From DATJLY01 sp035604615 (lineage in GTDB: Bacteria > Pseudomonadota > Alphaproteobacteria > ATCC43930 > CGMCC-115725), in assembly GCA_035604615.1 (NCBI GenBank), contig DATNID010000026.1, positions 1 to 64,000 on the forward strand: a DNA stretch of 64,000 nt, given 5' to 3'. The notes beneath the pieces are model-generated. The model worked only from the letters and a program-made list of their open reading frames with translations. It was not told the origin of the DNA and searched no databases. Both the position numbers and the translations under genes were made by a program. Positions 1 through 8,913 of the stretch are shown piece after piece; the first letter of the stretch is position 1, and each line of letters starts with the position of its first letter.

Positions 1-700
1 GACGGCGCAGGCCGGTGGGCTCGACGCTCGGCGCCGCGGCGCCGTTGCCGCGCCGCTCCGCTGCCTTGGCCGAAATCGGTATCGACACGCGATGGGTTTG
101 CCCGTCGCTCGTCCGCGCCGTCACCTCGAGCGCGATGGCGCCGTCCATGGCGTCGGGAATTCGGCCGAGCGAGAAGGCAAAGCCGGACTGGTCCGCCTTG
201 GGAAAGAGCGGATGGATCTGCGCCACGTCCGGCCGCGCCAGGCCGTAGGACGCGCGGCACGAGCCTGCGCCGTCGACGGCAATCGTGATCTCGGCGATCG
301 GTGTCGCTGCCAGCGCCCATCCTTGCGCCGTCAAGGCGAGGACGCCGCTGTCGCCGTCGCGATCGAGCACGGCCTCGTCGATCGCGGCGAGGAAATTCGC
401 CAGGCGGGCTGGGGGGATTTGCGTCTCGCGCCGCGGCTTCAGGCCGCGGAACGCGCCGTCGCTGATGAAATGCAGCAGCGCGTTGTCGGTGCGCTCGCCG
501 AGCTGTCGGCACTGCTCGAGGTAGAAGGCGGTATCGAAATTCTCGTGCGGGTTGCGCCCCTCGCGCGCGCCGGTCTCCATGTAGTGCATCAGCGGATCGA
601 CGTTGAGCGCCGCCAGGTCGGGATTGTTGCGGAGATAGAACTCCGCGTCGAAGAGCCCGGAATTCGCGATCGTCTGGTAGTCGTCGAACAGCGATCCCAT
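1..700 (-). CDS. Protein with NPD-type repeats (surface/glycosyltransferase-associated), 3' end cut by window
   Basis: The reading frame starts at an ATG at 698-700 and stays open for 233 codons to the window edge, so the C-terminus is missing. Residues about 10 to 80 hold two degenerate copies of a repeat of the form FDAEFYLRNNPDL...DPLMHYMETGAREGRNPH and FDTAFYL...ALLHFISDGAFRGLKP. This repeat is known from bacterial glycosyltransferases and from RTX-type exported proteins. The rest looks like a beta-rich globular region. It diverges from a type I secretion transporter 381 bases away, which makes an exported or surface-glycan role plausible but unproven. The function cannot be settled without the missing part. 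Confidence 0.6.
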   Translation of the reverse strand, partial: MGSLFDDYQTIANSGLFDAEFYLRNNPDLAALNVDPLMHYMETGAREGRNPHENFDTAFYLEQCRQLGERTDNALLHFISDGAFRGLKPRRETQIPPARLANFLAAIDEAVLDRDGDSGVLALTAQGWALAATPIAEITIAVDGAGSCRASYGLARPDVAQIHPLFPKADQSGFAFSLGRIPDAMDGAIALEVTARTSDGQTHRVSIPISAKAAERRGNGAAAPSVEPTGLRR

Positions 701-1081
701 GACGCTCTCTGAGGCATAAACCGTCGCGGCGACGGTTCCGGCGGAACGGTGGACCCGGTGGCGCCCGGCGGGGGCAATGGCGACCGGAAAATGGAAAGAC
801 GCGCGCGAAACAATCGCGCCGCAGCTCTAACAGATAATGGTTATCGGTTTCACAAGCGCGGCAGAATTAAGACAGCGTTAAGTGTCGTCGGCCAAGTTCT
901 AACAGTTCATAAATTGCGGACTGCCAATATGCCACCTCGATCCGATCAAACACCGGCGCAAGACGCGGCAACGCAGTCCTTGCCGCGGAAAATGTGTCGC
1001 ATCGTCGGATAAATCCAATCCAAATCGGGAAATGTGCTATTATGTTGTTGGCGAAATTAATGATATTTGGGATCTCCGCGG
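701..1081. promoter_or_regulatory. Divergent intergenic region between the NPD-repeat gene and the secretion transporter
   Basis: No convincing gene lies in these 381 bases. The part from about 825 to 1080 is clearly richer in A and T than its surroundings, as expected for divergent promoters. It contains a perfect inverted repeat, GATAA-TGG-TTATC, at 833-845. The word TCTAACAG occurs just before this palindrome and again near 900. No sigma-70 box pair stands out. Confidence 0.3.
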
Positions 1082-3310
1082 ATGCCTGATCTTCGGTTGG
1101 AGGCGGACCAGGGCGCCCGGTCGGAGCCGAGCGGGTTCTACGCGCTCGCCGAGATCGCGCGTCGATCGGGTATCGACACCACCGTCGAGCACTTGTGCCG
1201 GTCGTATGTCTTCAAGGGCCACGAACCCTCGAGCGACATTCTCGTCGCGGTCGGCCGCGAGCTGGGGCTCGAAGGCCGCGTCGTCCATTTCCGCTGGGCC
1301 GAGCTCGCGAAGCTGCGCAAGTCGCTGCCGGCGATCGTGCGGCTGCGCGACGGCAGCGCGCTGATCCTCGAGGCGGTGCAGCAGACCGAGGCGGGCATCG
1401 CTCCGGTGCTGCGCGATCCGCGCGCGCCGTCGGACGCGCTGGTCACGGTCGACGAACCGGCGCTGACGTCGCAATGGGACGGCGAGATCGTCCTCGTCAA
1501 GCGCCGCTTCCGTCTCGACGACGAGCAGCAGCCGTTCGGGTTCGGCTGGCTATTCGGCCAGGTGCTGCGCGAGAAGCGCCTGTTCGGGGACATCGCCTGG
1601 GGCGCGCTCGTGTCCACGCTCTTCGCGATCGCGCCGCCGTTCCTGTTCATGATCGTGTTCGACCGCGTGCTGGCGAATCATTCCTATTCGACGCTCGAGG
1701 TCGTCGCCGGCGCCCTGCTGATCCTGATCGGTTTCGAGATGGCGTTCAGCTTCCTGCGCCGCCGCTTCATCGCCATCGCCACGACGCATATCGACGCGCG
1801 CCTCAACATCTACATCTTCGAGAAGCTCCTCAATCTGCCGATGGAGTATTTCGAGACCCACCCCACCGGCGAGACGACGACGCGCCTGGCGCAGATGTGG
1901 AAGATCCGCAATTTCCTCACCGGCCAGCTGTTCGGCGCCTTCCTCGACTGCGTGCCGCTCCTCGGCATCGTGCCGGTGATGCTGATCCTGCAGTGGCGTC
2001 TGGCGCTGATCGTGTTCGTCATCGCTTGCTTCATCTTCGCCGTCGTGACCGCATTCCTGCGGCCGATGGCCGAGCATAATCGGCGGGTGACGGCTGCGGA
2101 GCACGCCAAGTTCTCGCATCTCGTGGAAAGCATCTACGGCATGCGCACCATCAAGTCGCTGGCGCTCGAGGGGCGGCGGCGGCACGAATGGGACGGGCTC
2201 ATCGCCAACGCCGCCACGGCGCAGCACGGGTTCTTCGAGATCTCGAACTACCCGCATACGCTGAGCCTCCCGTTCGAGCGCCTGATCTATTCGGGAACGA
2301 TGATGCTGGGCGCCTATCTGCTGCTGTCGCAGCCGGAGGTGATGTATCCCGGCAGTCTGCTTGCGTTCTCGCTTCTCTCGATGCGCCTGGTCTCGCCGCT
2401 CATCCAACTGGCGCACCTGCAGCGCGACCTCGCCGAGGCGCGGGGCGCGATCTCGGTGATCGCCGACGTGATGAACGCGCCGCCCGAGCAGTCGCGCGCG
2501 GGTTCGGGCCTGCGCCTCCCGATCAGGGGCGAGATCAATTTCCAGGCGGTCAGTTTCCGCTACAAGTCCGGCTCGCCCTTGGCGCTCGACGCGGTGTCGT
2601 TCCGCATCCCGCGCGGGTCGATGTTCGGGATCATGGGGCGGAGCGGTTCGGGCAAGACCACCATAACCCGGCTGCTCCAGGGCCTGAACCCGACCTACGA
2701 AGGCATCATCAAAGTCGACGGGATGGATCTGCGCGAGATCGACCTCACCCATCTGCGCACCCATATCGGCGTCGTGCCGCAGGAGAACTTCCTGTTCAGC
2801 GGCACGATCCGCGAGAACATCGCCATGCCGCGGCCGGGCGCGACCTTCGCCGAGGTGGTGCGCGCGGCGCAGATGGCCGGCGCGGAAGAGTTCATCGAGC
2901 GCATGCCGAAGGGCTACGACACCAAGCTCGAGGAAGGGGCGGTCAATCTGTCGGGCGGGCAGCGCCAGCGTTTGGCGATCGCGCGCGCGCTCATCATCGA
3001 CCCGCCGGTCCTGGTGCTTGACGAGGCGACGAGCGCGCTCGACGCCGAGAGCGAGGCCATCATCAACACCAACCTGCGGCGCATCGCCCAGGGCCGCACC
3101 ATCGTCTGCATCTCGCACCGACTCTCCATGCTGGTGCCGGCCGACGCGATCCTGGTGATGGAGCGCGGCCAAGTCTACGACATCGGCAGCCACGACGAGT
3201 TGCTCTATCGCTGCGACATCTACAAGCATCTGTGGCAGCAGCAGAACCGTCACATGGATCGAAGCACGTCCAATGTCCAACTTGCCATCGCTCGCCCGCC
3301 AGAGGCGTGA
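1082..3310 (+). CDS. Type I secretion ABC transporter with C39-like domain (HlyB/LapB type)
   Basis: This is an inner-membrane ATP-driven exporter of a type I secretion system. With the ATG at 1082 the protein has 742 residues; a TTG five codons upstream is also in frame. Residues 1 to about 145 resemble the C39-like domain of HlyB transporters and lack the catalytic cysteine expected at its start, so it should bind rather than cleave its substrate. Membrane segments follow from about 155 to 425. The ATPase domain shows Walker A GRSGSGKTT near 518, signature LSGGQRQR near 622, Walker B VLVLDEATSALD near 643 and the switch histidine in ISHR near 677. It overlaps the HlyD-type adaptor gene by 38 bases. 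No TolC-like outer membrane gene is in the window. Confidence 0.9.
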   Translation: MPDLRLEADQGARSEPSGFYALAEIARRSGIDTTVEHLCRSYVFKGHEPSSDILVAVGRELGLEGRVVHFRWAELAKLRKSLPAIVRLRDGSALILEAVQQTEAGIAPVLRDPRAPSDALVTVDEPALTSQWDGEIVLVKRRFRLDDEQQPFGFGWLFGQVLREKRLFGDIAWGALVSTLFAIAPPFLFMIVFDRVLANHSYSTLEVVAGALLILIGFEMAFSFLRRRFIAIATTHIDARLNIYIFEKLLNLPMEYFETHPTGETTTRLAQMWKIRNFLTGQLFGAFLDCVPLLGIVPVMLILQWRLALIVFVIACFIFAVVTAFLRPMAEHNRRVTAAEHAKFSHLVESIYGMRTIKSLALEGRRRHEWDGLIANAATAQHGFFEISNYPHTLSLPFERLIYSGTMMLGAYLLLSQPEVMYPGSLLAFSLLSMRLVSPLIQLAHLQRDLAEARGAISVIADVMNAPPEQSRAGSGLRLPIRGEINFQAVSFRYKSGSPLALDAVSFRIPRGSMFGIMGRSGSGKTTITRLLQGLNPTYEGIIKVDGMDLREIDLTHLRTHIGVVPQENFLFSGTIRENIAMPRPGATFAEVVRAAQMAGAEEFIERMPKGYDTKLEEGAVNLSGGQRQRLAIARALIIDPPVLVLDEATSALDAESEAIINTNLRRIAQGRTIVCISHRLSMLVPADAILVMERGQVYDIGSHDELLYRCDIYKHLWQQQNRHMDRSTSNVQLAIARPPEA

Positions 3311-4646
3311 CCTCTCGGTCGATGCCGTCGTCAGCGCGTTCGAGTCGGACACGCAGGCGGTCATCCTGCGCACCAGCCCGCGGAGCGAGCACCTCTCGCT
3401 TTACGTGCTGCTCGCGATGGTCTTCGTCGGCCTCGTGCTGATGTCGGTGACGAAGCTCGACATCGTCGTCGCAGGCGACGGCCGCACTGTCGGCACCGAG
3501 GGCTCGTTCTACGTCCAGCCCTTCGACAAGGGCATCGTCCGCGCGATCAACGTCAAGGTGGGCGACGTGGTGAAGAAAGGCGAGGTGCTGGCCACCCTCG
3601 ATCCGACCTTCGCCAGCGCCGACGTCGCCAAGTTCGAGCAAACGCTGGCGAGCGCCGAGGCCGACAAGGCGCGGCTCGAGGCGGAGCAGTCCGGGCAGCC
3701 CTACCATCCCGACGCCGGCGGTCAGTACGAGCTGCTGCAGGAGGCGATCTATCAGCAGCGCCAGTCTCTCTACCGTTCCTCGGTCGCCAATTTCGACGCG
3801 CAGATCGGCACCGGCGAGTCGGCCATCGCCCGCCTCAAGCAGGACGCGGAAACCTACAACCAGCGGCTCAAGGTGAGCTCCGACGTCGAGAAGATGCGGG
3901 CGCAATTGCAGCAGATGGGCTGGGGCAGCAAGCTCGAGGCGCTAAGCGCGACCGATGCACGGCTCGAGATCGAGCGGCTCAAATCCTTTAGTACCAATCA
4001 AATCGCGGAGACTCAGCACACGGTCGATTCGCTGAAGGCGCAGCGCGCGACCTTCATCGGCAACTGGAGCTCCGAGATCGCGCAATGGCTCGCCAACGAC
4101 CGCAACACGATCGCTCAGGTGAAGGAAGATCTGGCCAAGGCGAACCGGGCCCACGACCTCGTCAACATCACCGCGCCCACCGACGCCTACGTGCTGAAGA
4201 TCGGCAAGGCCTCGGTCGGCGGGATCGTCGGCACCGGAGCGGTGGACGCCGGCAGCGACCCGCTGTTCACGCTCGTTCCCGTGGGCACGCCGCTCGAGGT
4301 CGAGATGGCGGTCGAAGCGAAGGATATCGGCTTCATCCGCGTCGGCGACGCGGTGACCGTCAAGTTCGCGGCCTACCAATTCATTCGCTACGGCACCGCC
4401 AAGGGCGTGATCAAGTCGATCAGCAGCGACAGCTTCACCACCGACTACAACAACCAGGTGGCGCCGCCCTACTACAAGGCGCGCGTTGCCTTGACCGACG
4501 TCCATCTGCACGACGTTCCCTCGACCTTCGCGCTCATGCCGGGCATGACGCTTACCGCCGACATCATGGCGGGGCGGCGCACGATCCTGTCGTATCTCCT
4601 GGAAGGCGCGCTGCGCAGGGCGTCCGAGGCGATGAGGGAACCGTGA
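3273..4646 (+). CDS. HlyD family type I secretion periplasmic adaptor
   Basis: This is the membrane fusion protein that couples the ABC exporter to an outer membrane channel. It has 457 residues. A short cytoplasmic N-terminus is followed by one membrane segment at about 43 to 63. A lipoyl-like half motif (GIVRAINVKVGDVVKKGEVL) lies near 86 to 106, a long coiled coil runs from about 115 to 295, and a C-terminal beta-barrel domain of the HlyD/PrtE kind follows. The gene begins inside the 3' end of the transporter gene, which implies translational coupling. The order transporter then adaptor is the usual one for this system. Confidence 0.9.
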   Translation: MSNLPSLARQRRDLSVDAVVSAFESDTQAVILRTSPRSEHLSLYVLLAMVFVGLVLMSVTKLDIVVAGDGRTVGTEGSFYVQPFDKGIVRAINVKVGDVVKKGEVLATLDPTFASADVAKFEQTLASAEADKARLEAEQSGQPYHPDAGGQYELLQEAIYQQRQSLYRSSVANFDAQIGTGESAIARLKQDAETYNQRLKVSSDVEKMRAQLQQMGWGSKLEALSATDARLEIERLKSFSTNQIAETQHTVDSLKAQRATFIGNWSSEIAQWLANDRNTIAQVKEDLAKANRAHDLVNITAPTDAYVLKIGKASVGGIVGTGAVDAGSDPLFTLVPVGTPLEVEMAVEAKDIGFIRVGDAVTVKFAAYQFIRYGTAKGVIKSISSDSFTTDYNNQVAPPYYKARVALTDVHLHDVPSTFALMPGMTLTADIMAGRRTILSYLLEGALRRASEAMREP

Positions 4647-4674
4647 CCGGCGCCGCCGCGGGCGCGCTCCGCCC

Positions 4675-7251
4675 ATGGCGTTGAGCGGAGGCGGGCTCGC
4701 GCGGCTGCTGCCGCGCCGCCGCTCGGCGCTGGAGCGGGCCGAGCGCGAATTGGAGCGCGGCAACGCCGGGCGCGCCGTCGCGCTGATGCGCGCGGCGGCC
4801 GAAGCGGGCGACGCTCGGGCGCAACTCCGTCTCGGCCAGCTCTATGAGCGCGCCCAGGGCGTGCCGCGCAATTTCGTCGAGGCCGTGCGTTGGTACAAAG
4901 AAGCCGCCGGCCGGGGCTCGGTGTCGGCCCAGGCGCGGCTCGGCGAGATATACCTGACCGGCCGTGCCGCGCCCGACAGCGCCACCGAGGCCGCCGCCGC
5001 CCATCTCGAGGATAAGGGCAGCCGCGACAGCGCGCTGCGGCTGCTGTTCCCGCAGGGCCTCGCGATTCGCCAGGATTTCGCCGAGGCCGCGACGTGGAAC
5101 AAGCGCGCCGCCGAAGCGGGCGACGCCGCGGCCCAGGTCCAGCTCGCCTTCCAGTTCGCCACCGGCCGCGGCCTCGACGCCGACTGGCAGGAAGCCGAGC
5201 GCTGGTTCGGCGCGGCGGCGGCACAGGGCGCGGAGACCGGCCAGCTCGGTCTCGGCATGCTCTATGCCGGCGGCTATGGCCGCGAGGCGGACTACGCCGC
5301 CGCCGTCACCTGGTTCGAGCATGCGGCCGCGCGCGGCAATGCCGCCGCCAAGGCCGGGCTCGCCATGCTCAATCTCCGCGGCAATGGCGTCGCGCGCGAC
5401 GAGGGCCGCGCCGCCGCGCTGTTCGCCGAGGCCGCCGCCCAAGGCCACGCCGAGGCCATGTTCTATCTCGGCGAGATGTTGCGCAGCGGACGCGGCGTCG
5501 AGCCCAGTCCGTCCCAGGCCGAGACTTGGCTGCGTCGCGCCGCTTCGCGCGGCTATGTGCGCGCGCTGGTCGCGCTCGGACGGCTGCTGACCGACGGGCC
5601 CGGTGTGCGCGACTTCGACAGCGCCAGCATTCTCTATCGCCAGGCCGCCGATCTCGGCGACGCCGAAGGCCAGCTCGCTCTCGGCCATCTCTATCTCGCG
5701 GGCAAGGGCGTTCCGCCCGATCCGGTCGAGGCGGCATCGTGGTTCGCCAAGGCGGCCGACCAGCACCATGTCGGCGCCTATGCGGCGCTGGGCTCGATCC
5801 ATGCCGACGGTCGCGGAGTGGCGCAGGACTACGCCGCCGCGCGTGACTGGTTCGACCGCGCCGCCGCCGCGGGGAGCGCCGATGGACTCTATCTCCTCGC
5901 CAACCTGCAAGCGCTGGGTCTCGGGCTCGAGCGCGATCAGGACGCCGCGCTGGCGTCATATCGCCGCGCGGCCGAGCAGGGCAGCGCCCAGGCCAGCCTC
6001 CGGCTCGGCGTGCTCTATGCCACCGGCGGCGTCGTCGAGCAGGACTACGAAGCCGCCGCCGCGTGGTACGAAAAGGCTGCCATGCAAGGCAGCGGCGACG
6101 GAAACTACAACCTCGCCTTCCTCCGCATCCGCGGCCTCGGCGTGCCGGGCGATGCGGCGCAAGGCTTGCGCATGCTGGCCGATGCCGCCGACGCGGGCGC
6201 CGCCAACGCGGCTTGGGCGCTCCACGTGCTGCACGACGAGGGCGCCTATGTCGCCGCCGATGCGGCCGCCGCCATGCGTTGGCTCGTGCGCGCGGCGGAA
6301 CTGGGCGTCACCGCGGCGCTGACGCGGCTGGTGCAATGGCTCGACCAGGGGCGCGAAGCGGCGCCCGCTTCCGAGCATGTCGTGGCGTTGCTCGAGCGCG
6401 CGGCGCAGGCCGAGGACGCCACCGCGCAAGCCACGCTCGCGCGGCTCCTTTATGACGGGCGCCACGTCGCGCGCAACGAAGCGGCCGCGCTGCGCTGGTT
6501 CAGCCGCGCGGCCGAGCGCGGCAACGCCTTCGCGCAGGCGTGGCTCGGCGACGTGCTGAGCCAGGGCAAGGGCGTGATCGCCGATCGCGAAACGGCGTGC
6601 GCCTGGTACGGCAGGGCGGCCGCGCAAGGCCACATGGGCGCGCTGGCGCGGCTCACCGAACTGACGCAGGGCGACGCCGGCGCGGGCGAGCGCATGGCGG
6701 CGTTGTTCCAGCTCTGGCTCAAGGCGGCCGAAGCGGGCAGCGCGCTGGCGCAGCGCGTGGTCGGCGATTTCTACCGCACCGGAATCGGCACCGAGCGCTC
6801 CGCCGCCGATGCTACGCGCTGGCTCAGGGCCGCCGCCGATCAGGGCAACGCCGCGGCCCAAGTGCTGCTCGGCGCAATGCTCGCGCGCGGCTCCGACGTG
6901 CCGCCCGATCCCAAGGCGGCCTTCACCCTGTTCCAGAAGGCCGCCGCGCAGGCCAACGCCGACGGCGAATACAATCTCGGCGTCTGCTATCGCGTCGGCA
7001 TCGGCGTGCAGCCGGACGCCGACGCGGCGCGGCACTGGTATGGGCGCGCGGCCAAGGAGGGCCAGCACTCGGCGCAATTGGCATTGGGCGATCTCTTGGC
7101 GCAGTCGGCGCGCGACGCGGACGAACTCGGCGAAGCGGCGCAGTGGTACGCGGCGGCGGCCGAGGCCGGCAATGCGGCCGCGAAAGAAGCGCTCGCCCGG
7201 CTCGATCACGAATTCCCTCTCCGCCCCGTTGGGGCGGAGAGGGCAGGGTGA
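4675..7251 (+). CDS. Large Sel1-repeat (TPR-like) protein
   Basis: The 858-residue protein is almost wholly alpha-helical solenoid. I count 21 successive 36-residue Sel1 units of the form LGxLYxxGxGVxxDxxxAxxWYxxAAxxGxxxAQ, with one longer insert in the second unit. No signal peptide is visible, so it is probably a cytoplasmic scaffold. It starts 28 bases after the HlyD-type gene on the same strand and so probably belongs to the secretion operon. Sel1 proteins mediate protein contacts in signalling and secretion; the partner here is unknown. The last dozen residues (PLRPVGAERAG) and the TGA stop are encoded by a palindromic REP-like repeat rather than by Sel1 sequence. Confidence 0.85.
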   Translation: MALSGGGLARLLPRRRSALERAERELERGNAGRAVALMRAAAEAGDARAQLRLGQLYERAQGVPRNFVEAVRWYKEAAGRGSVSAQARLGEIYLTGRAAPDSATEAAAAHLEDKGSRDSALRLLFPQGLAIRQDFAEAATWNKRAAEAGDAAAQVQLAFQFATGRGLDADWQEAERWFGAAAAQGAETGQLGLGMLYAGGYGREADYAAAVTWFEHAAARGNAAAKAGLAMLNLRGNGVARDEGRAAALFAEAAAQGHAEAMFYLGEMLRSGRGVEPSPSQAETWLRRAASRGYVRALVALGRLLTDGPGVRDFDSASILYRQAADLGDAEGQLALGHLYLAGKGVPPDPVEAASWFAKAADQHHVGAYAALGSIHADGRGVAQDYAAARDWFDRAAAAGSADGLYLLANLQALGLGLERDQDAALASYRRAAEQGSAQASLRLGVLYATGGVVEQDYEAAAAWYEKAAMQGSGDGNYNLAFLRIRGLGVPGDAAQGLRMLADAADAGAANAAWALHVLHDEGAYVAADAAAAMRWLVRAAELGVTAALTRLVQWLDQGREAAPASEHVVALLERAAQAEDATAQATLARLLYDGRHVARNEAAALRWFSRAAERGNAFAQAWLGDVLSQGKGVIADRETACAWYGRAAAQGHMGALARLTELTQGDAGAGERMAALFQLWLKAAEAGSALAQRVVGDFYRTGIGTERSAADATRWLRAAADQGNAAAQVLLGAMLARGSDVPPDPKAAFTLFQKAAAQANADGEYNLGVCYRVGIGVQPDADAARHWYGRAAKEGQHSAQLALGDLLAQSARDADELGEAAQWYAAAAEAGNAAAKEALARLDHEFPLRPVGAERAG

Positions 7252-7379
7252 GGTGGGGCCGTCCGCAAGCGCGGCGCGTCGGCGCAATTCACAGGCGATG
7301 ACGACTCTCGACGCGATGCTACGTCGGCCGCAACCCCCACCTCACCCCGGCCCTCTCCGCCCCGACGGGGCGGAGAGGG
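7215..7379. repeat. Inverted pair of REP-like palindromes
   Basis: Two copies of one palindrome lie head to head. The first (7215-7243) is CCCTCTCCGCCCC, loop GTT, then its exact complement; the second (7351-7379) has the same 13-base stems with loop GAC. Each is flanked on its inner side by the tail GGGTGAGGTGGGG or a close variant in mirrored orientation, so the whole pair is an inverted repeat. Related elements lie at 33546-33599 and 33655-33685. The Sel1 gene and the opposing GNAT gene both end inside this pair. The pair could also act as a bidirectional terminator. Confidence 0.75.
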
Positions 7380-7914
7380 TGGGATCGGTTGTGTCGCCGT
7401 CGCCGAGCGCGCGCTGCATCAGCACGCTGTCGACCCAGCGCCCGAACTTCCATCCCGTCGCGGGCAGCACGCCGACGCGGCCGAAGCCGAGCCGGCCATG
7501 GAGCGCGATCGAGGGCACGTTGGCGCTGTCGCCGATCACCGCCACCAACTGGCGATAGCCCAGCGCCGTGCAGCGCTCGATCAACGCGGTGAGCAGCGCG
7601 CGCCCGATGCCGCGCCTGATCGCGTCGGGCGCGACATAGATCGAGTCCTCGAGCGTGTAGCGATAGGAGCTGCGCTGGCGGTAGGGCGCGGCATAGGCAT
7701 AGCCCTTGACCGCTCCTTCGCCATAGCACGCGACCAGCCACGGCAGCCCGCGCGCAAGCACGTCCTGGTGACGGCGGCGCATCTCGGCCTCGCCCGGCGC
7801 CTCGTCCTCGAACGAGGCGAGGCCGGTCAGCACGTGATGGCCGTAGATGCGGGCGATCTCGGGCAAATCGTCGGACGCGGCGTCCCGGAGTGCGAAGCCG
7901 GTCGTCGCGCTCAC
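7342..7914 (-). CDS. GNAT N-acetyltransferase (phosphinothricin acetyltransferase-like)
   Basis: This acetyl-CoA dependent acyltransferase has 190 residues from a GTG start that overlaps the stop of the upstream amidohydrolase gene (GTGA). The acetyl-CoA site reads RRGIGRALLTAL at about residue 100. The layout (IYGHHVLTGLASFED near the start, YAYAAPYRQRSSYRYTLEDSIYV in the middle) matches the PAT/Bar group that acetylates small amines such as phosphinothricin or methionine sulfoximine. The true substrate is unknown. The C-terminal tail DPTLSAPSGRRGPG and the stop codon come from a REP-like palindrome. Confidence 0.85.
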   Translation of the reverse strand: MSATTGFALRDAASDDLPEIARIYGHHVLTGLASFEDEAPGEAEMRRRHQDVLARGLPWLVACYGEGAVKGYAYAAPYRQRSSYRYTLEDSIYVAPDAIRRGIGRALLTALIERCTALGYRQLVAVIGDSANVPSIALHGRLGFGRVGVLPATGWKFGRWVDSVLMQRALGDGDTTDPTLSAPSGRRGPG

Positions 7915-8801
7915 GTCCGCCTCAGCACCGCCGGATCGATCGAGGCGAGCGCGGCCAACAGCTCGCGCATGTCCGCGGCGAGGCGCGCGAGGAACGGCTT
8001 GCGGTCGAAACTGCGCTCGTCCATGTAGAGGCCGCGGCTGAGCTCGATCTGGATGCCGTGTCCGCCCTCGTGCGGCTGACCGTAATGCGCGGTGGTGAAG
8101 CCGCCGGCATAGGGCGTGTTGCGCGCGACCTGATAGCCCTTGGCGCGCAGGAGCTCGTGCGCCGTCTCGGTGACGAGCGGATGGCACGCGGTGCCGTGGC
8201 AGTCGCCCAGCACGATGTCGGCGCGGCTCTTGGGATTGCCGCGCTCGCCCTGTGCGATCGAGGACGGCATCGAGTGGCAATCGACCAGGAGATAATACTC
8301 GAAGCGCTCGCGCGTCGCGGCGAGCATCTGCTTCAAGGCGCGGTGATAGGGTCGGTAGAGCCGCTCGACCCGCTCGGCGGCTTCCGCGAAGCGCAACTTG
8401 CGCGCATAGATCTCCTCGCCGGTGGCGACCACGCGGGCGATGGTGCCGAGCCCGACGCGCACCCTGGGCGAGCGGCTGTTGACGTAAGCCGGGAGCGCGT
8501 CCTCGAACATCGCCGGATCGAGCTCGTAGGCCTCGCGGTTGGGATCGAGATATGCGCGCGGGAAGCGCGCCTTCAGCATCGGCGCCGCGATCGCGGCTTG
8601 AGGGTCGAAGATCTCGTCGACATAGCAGTCCTCGGAGCGCCTGAGCGTCATGGGGTCGAGGCGCGAGGCGGCGAGGAAGGCTGCGGGATAGTCGCTGCCG
8701 CTATGGGGCGAGGCCAGCACCAGCGCCACGTCCTGGGGCCGGACGGCGTGGATTTCGATCGGCGGTTCGACCGCCGCGCTGGGTTCGATACGCCCTTCCA
8801 T
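7911..8801 (-). CDS. N-formylglutamate amidohydrolase family protein
   Basis: The 296-residue protein belongs to the N-formylglutamate amidohydrolase family of zinc-dependent hydrolases. Family marks are LASPHSGSDYP near residue 30, LDPNREAYELD near 85, a VDCHSMPS stretch near 175 and GGFTTAHYGQP followed by IQIELSRGLYM near 240. The family includes the last step of the formylated histidine degradation route, but no hut genes are nearby, so the substrate is uncertain. The gene forms a two-gene unit with the acetyltransferase. A second, divergent member of the family lies at 24083. Confidence 0.85.
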   Translation of the reverse strand: MEGRIEPSAAVEPPIEIHAVRPQDVALVLASPHSGSDYPAAFLAASRLDPMTLRRSEDCYVDEIFDPQAAIAAPMLKARFPRAYLDPNREAYELDPAMFEDALPAYVNSRSPRVRVGLGTIARVVATGEEIYARKLRFAEAAERVERLYRPYHRALKQMLAATRERFEYYLLVDCHSMPSSIAQGERGNPKSRADIVLGDCHGTACHPLVTETAHELLRAKGYQVARNTPYAGGFTTAHYGQPHEGGHGIQIELSRGLYMDERSFDRKPFLARLAADMRELLAALASIDPAVLRRT

Positions 8802-8913
8802 GCCAAGAGATTAGGGGCAACCGCCCGGCCCTGTCATCCCTTGTGATGAATCACGCCGCACTTCGCCGCGGCATAGCGACGGCCGATACGGGCCGCCACT
8901 GCGCGCTGCGTCG

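Noticed and set aside
1550..3373. A 607-codon minus-strand frame opposite the ABC transporter
   Set aside because: It is composed of the charged low-complexity residues typical of antisense frames, and the plus strand encodes a complete transporter.
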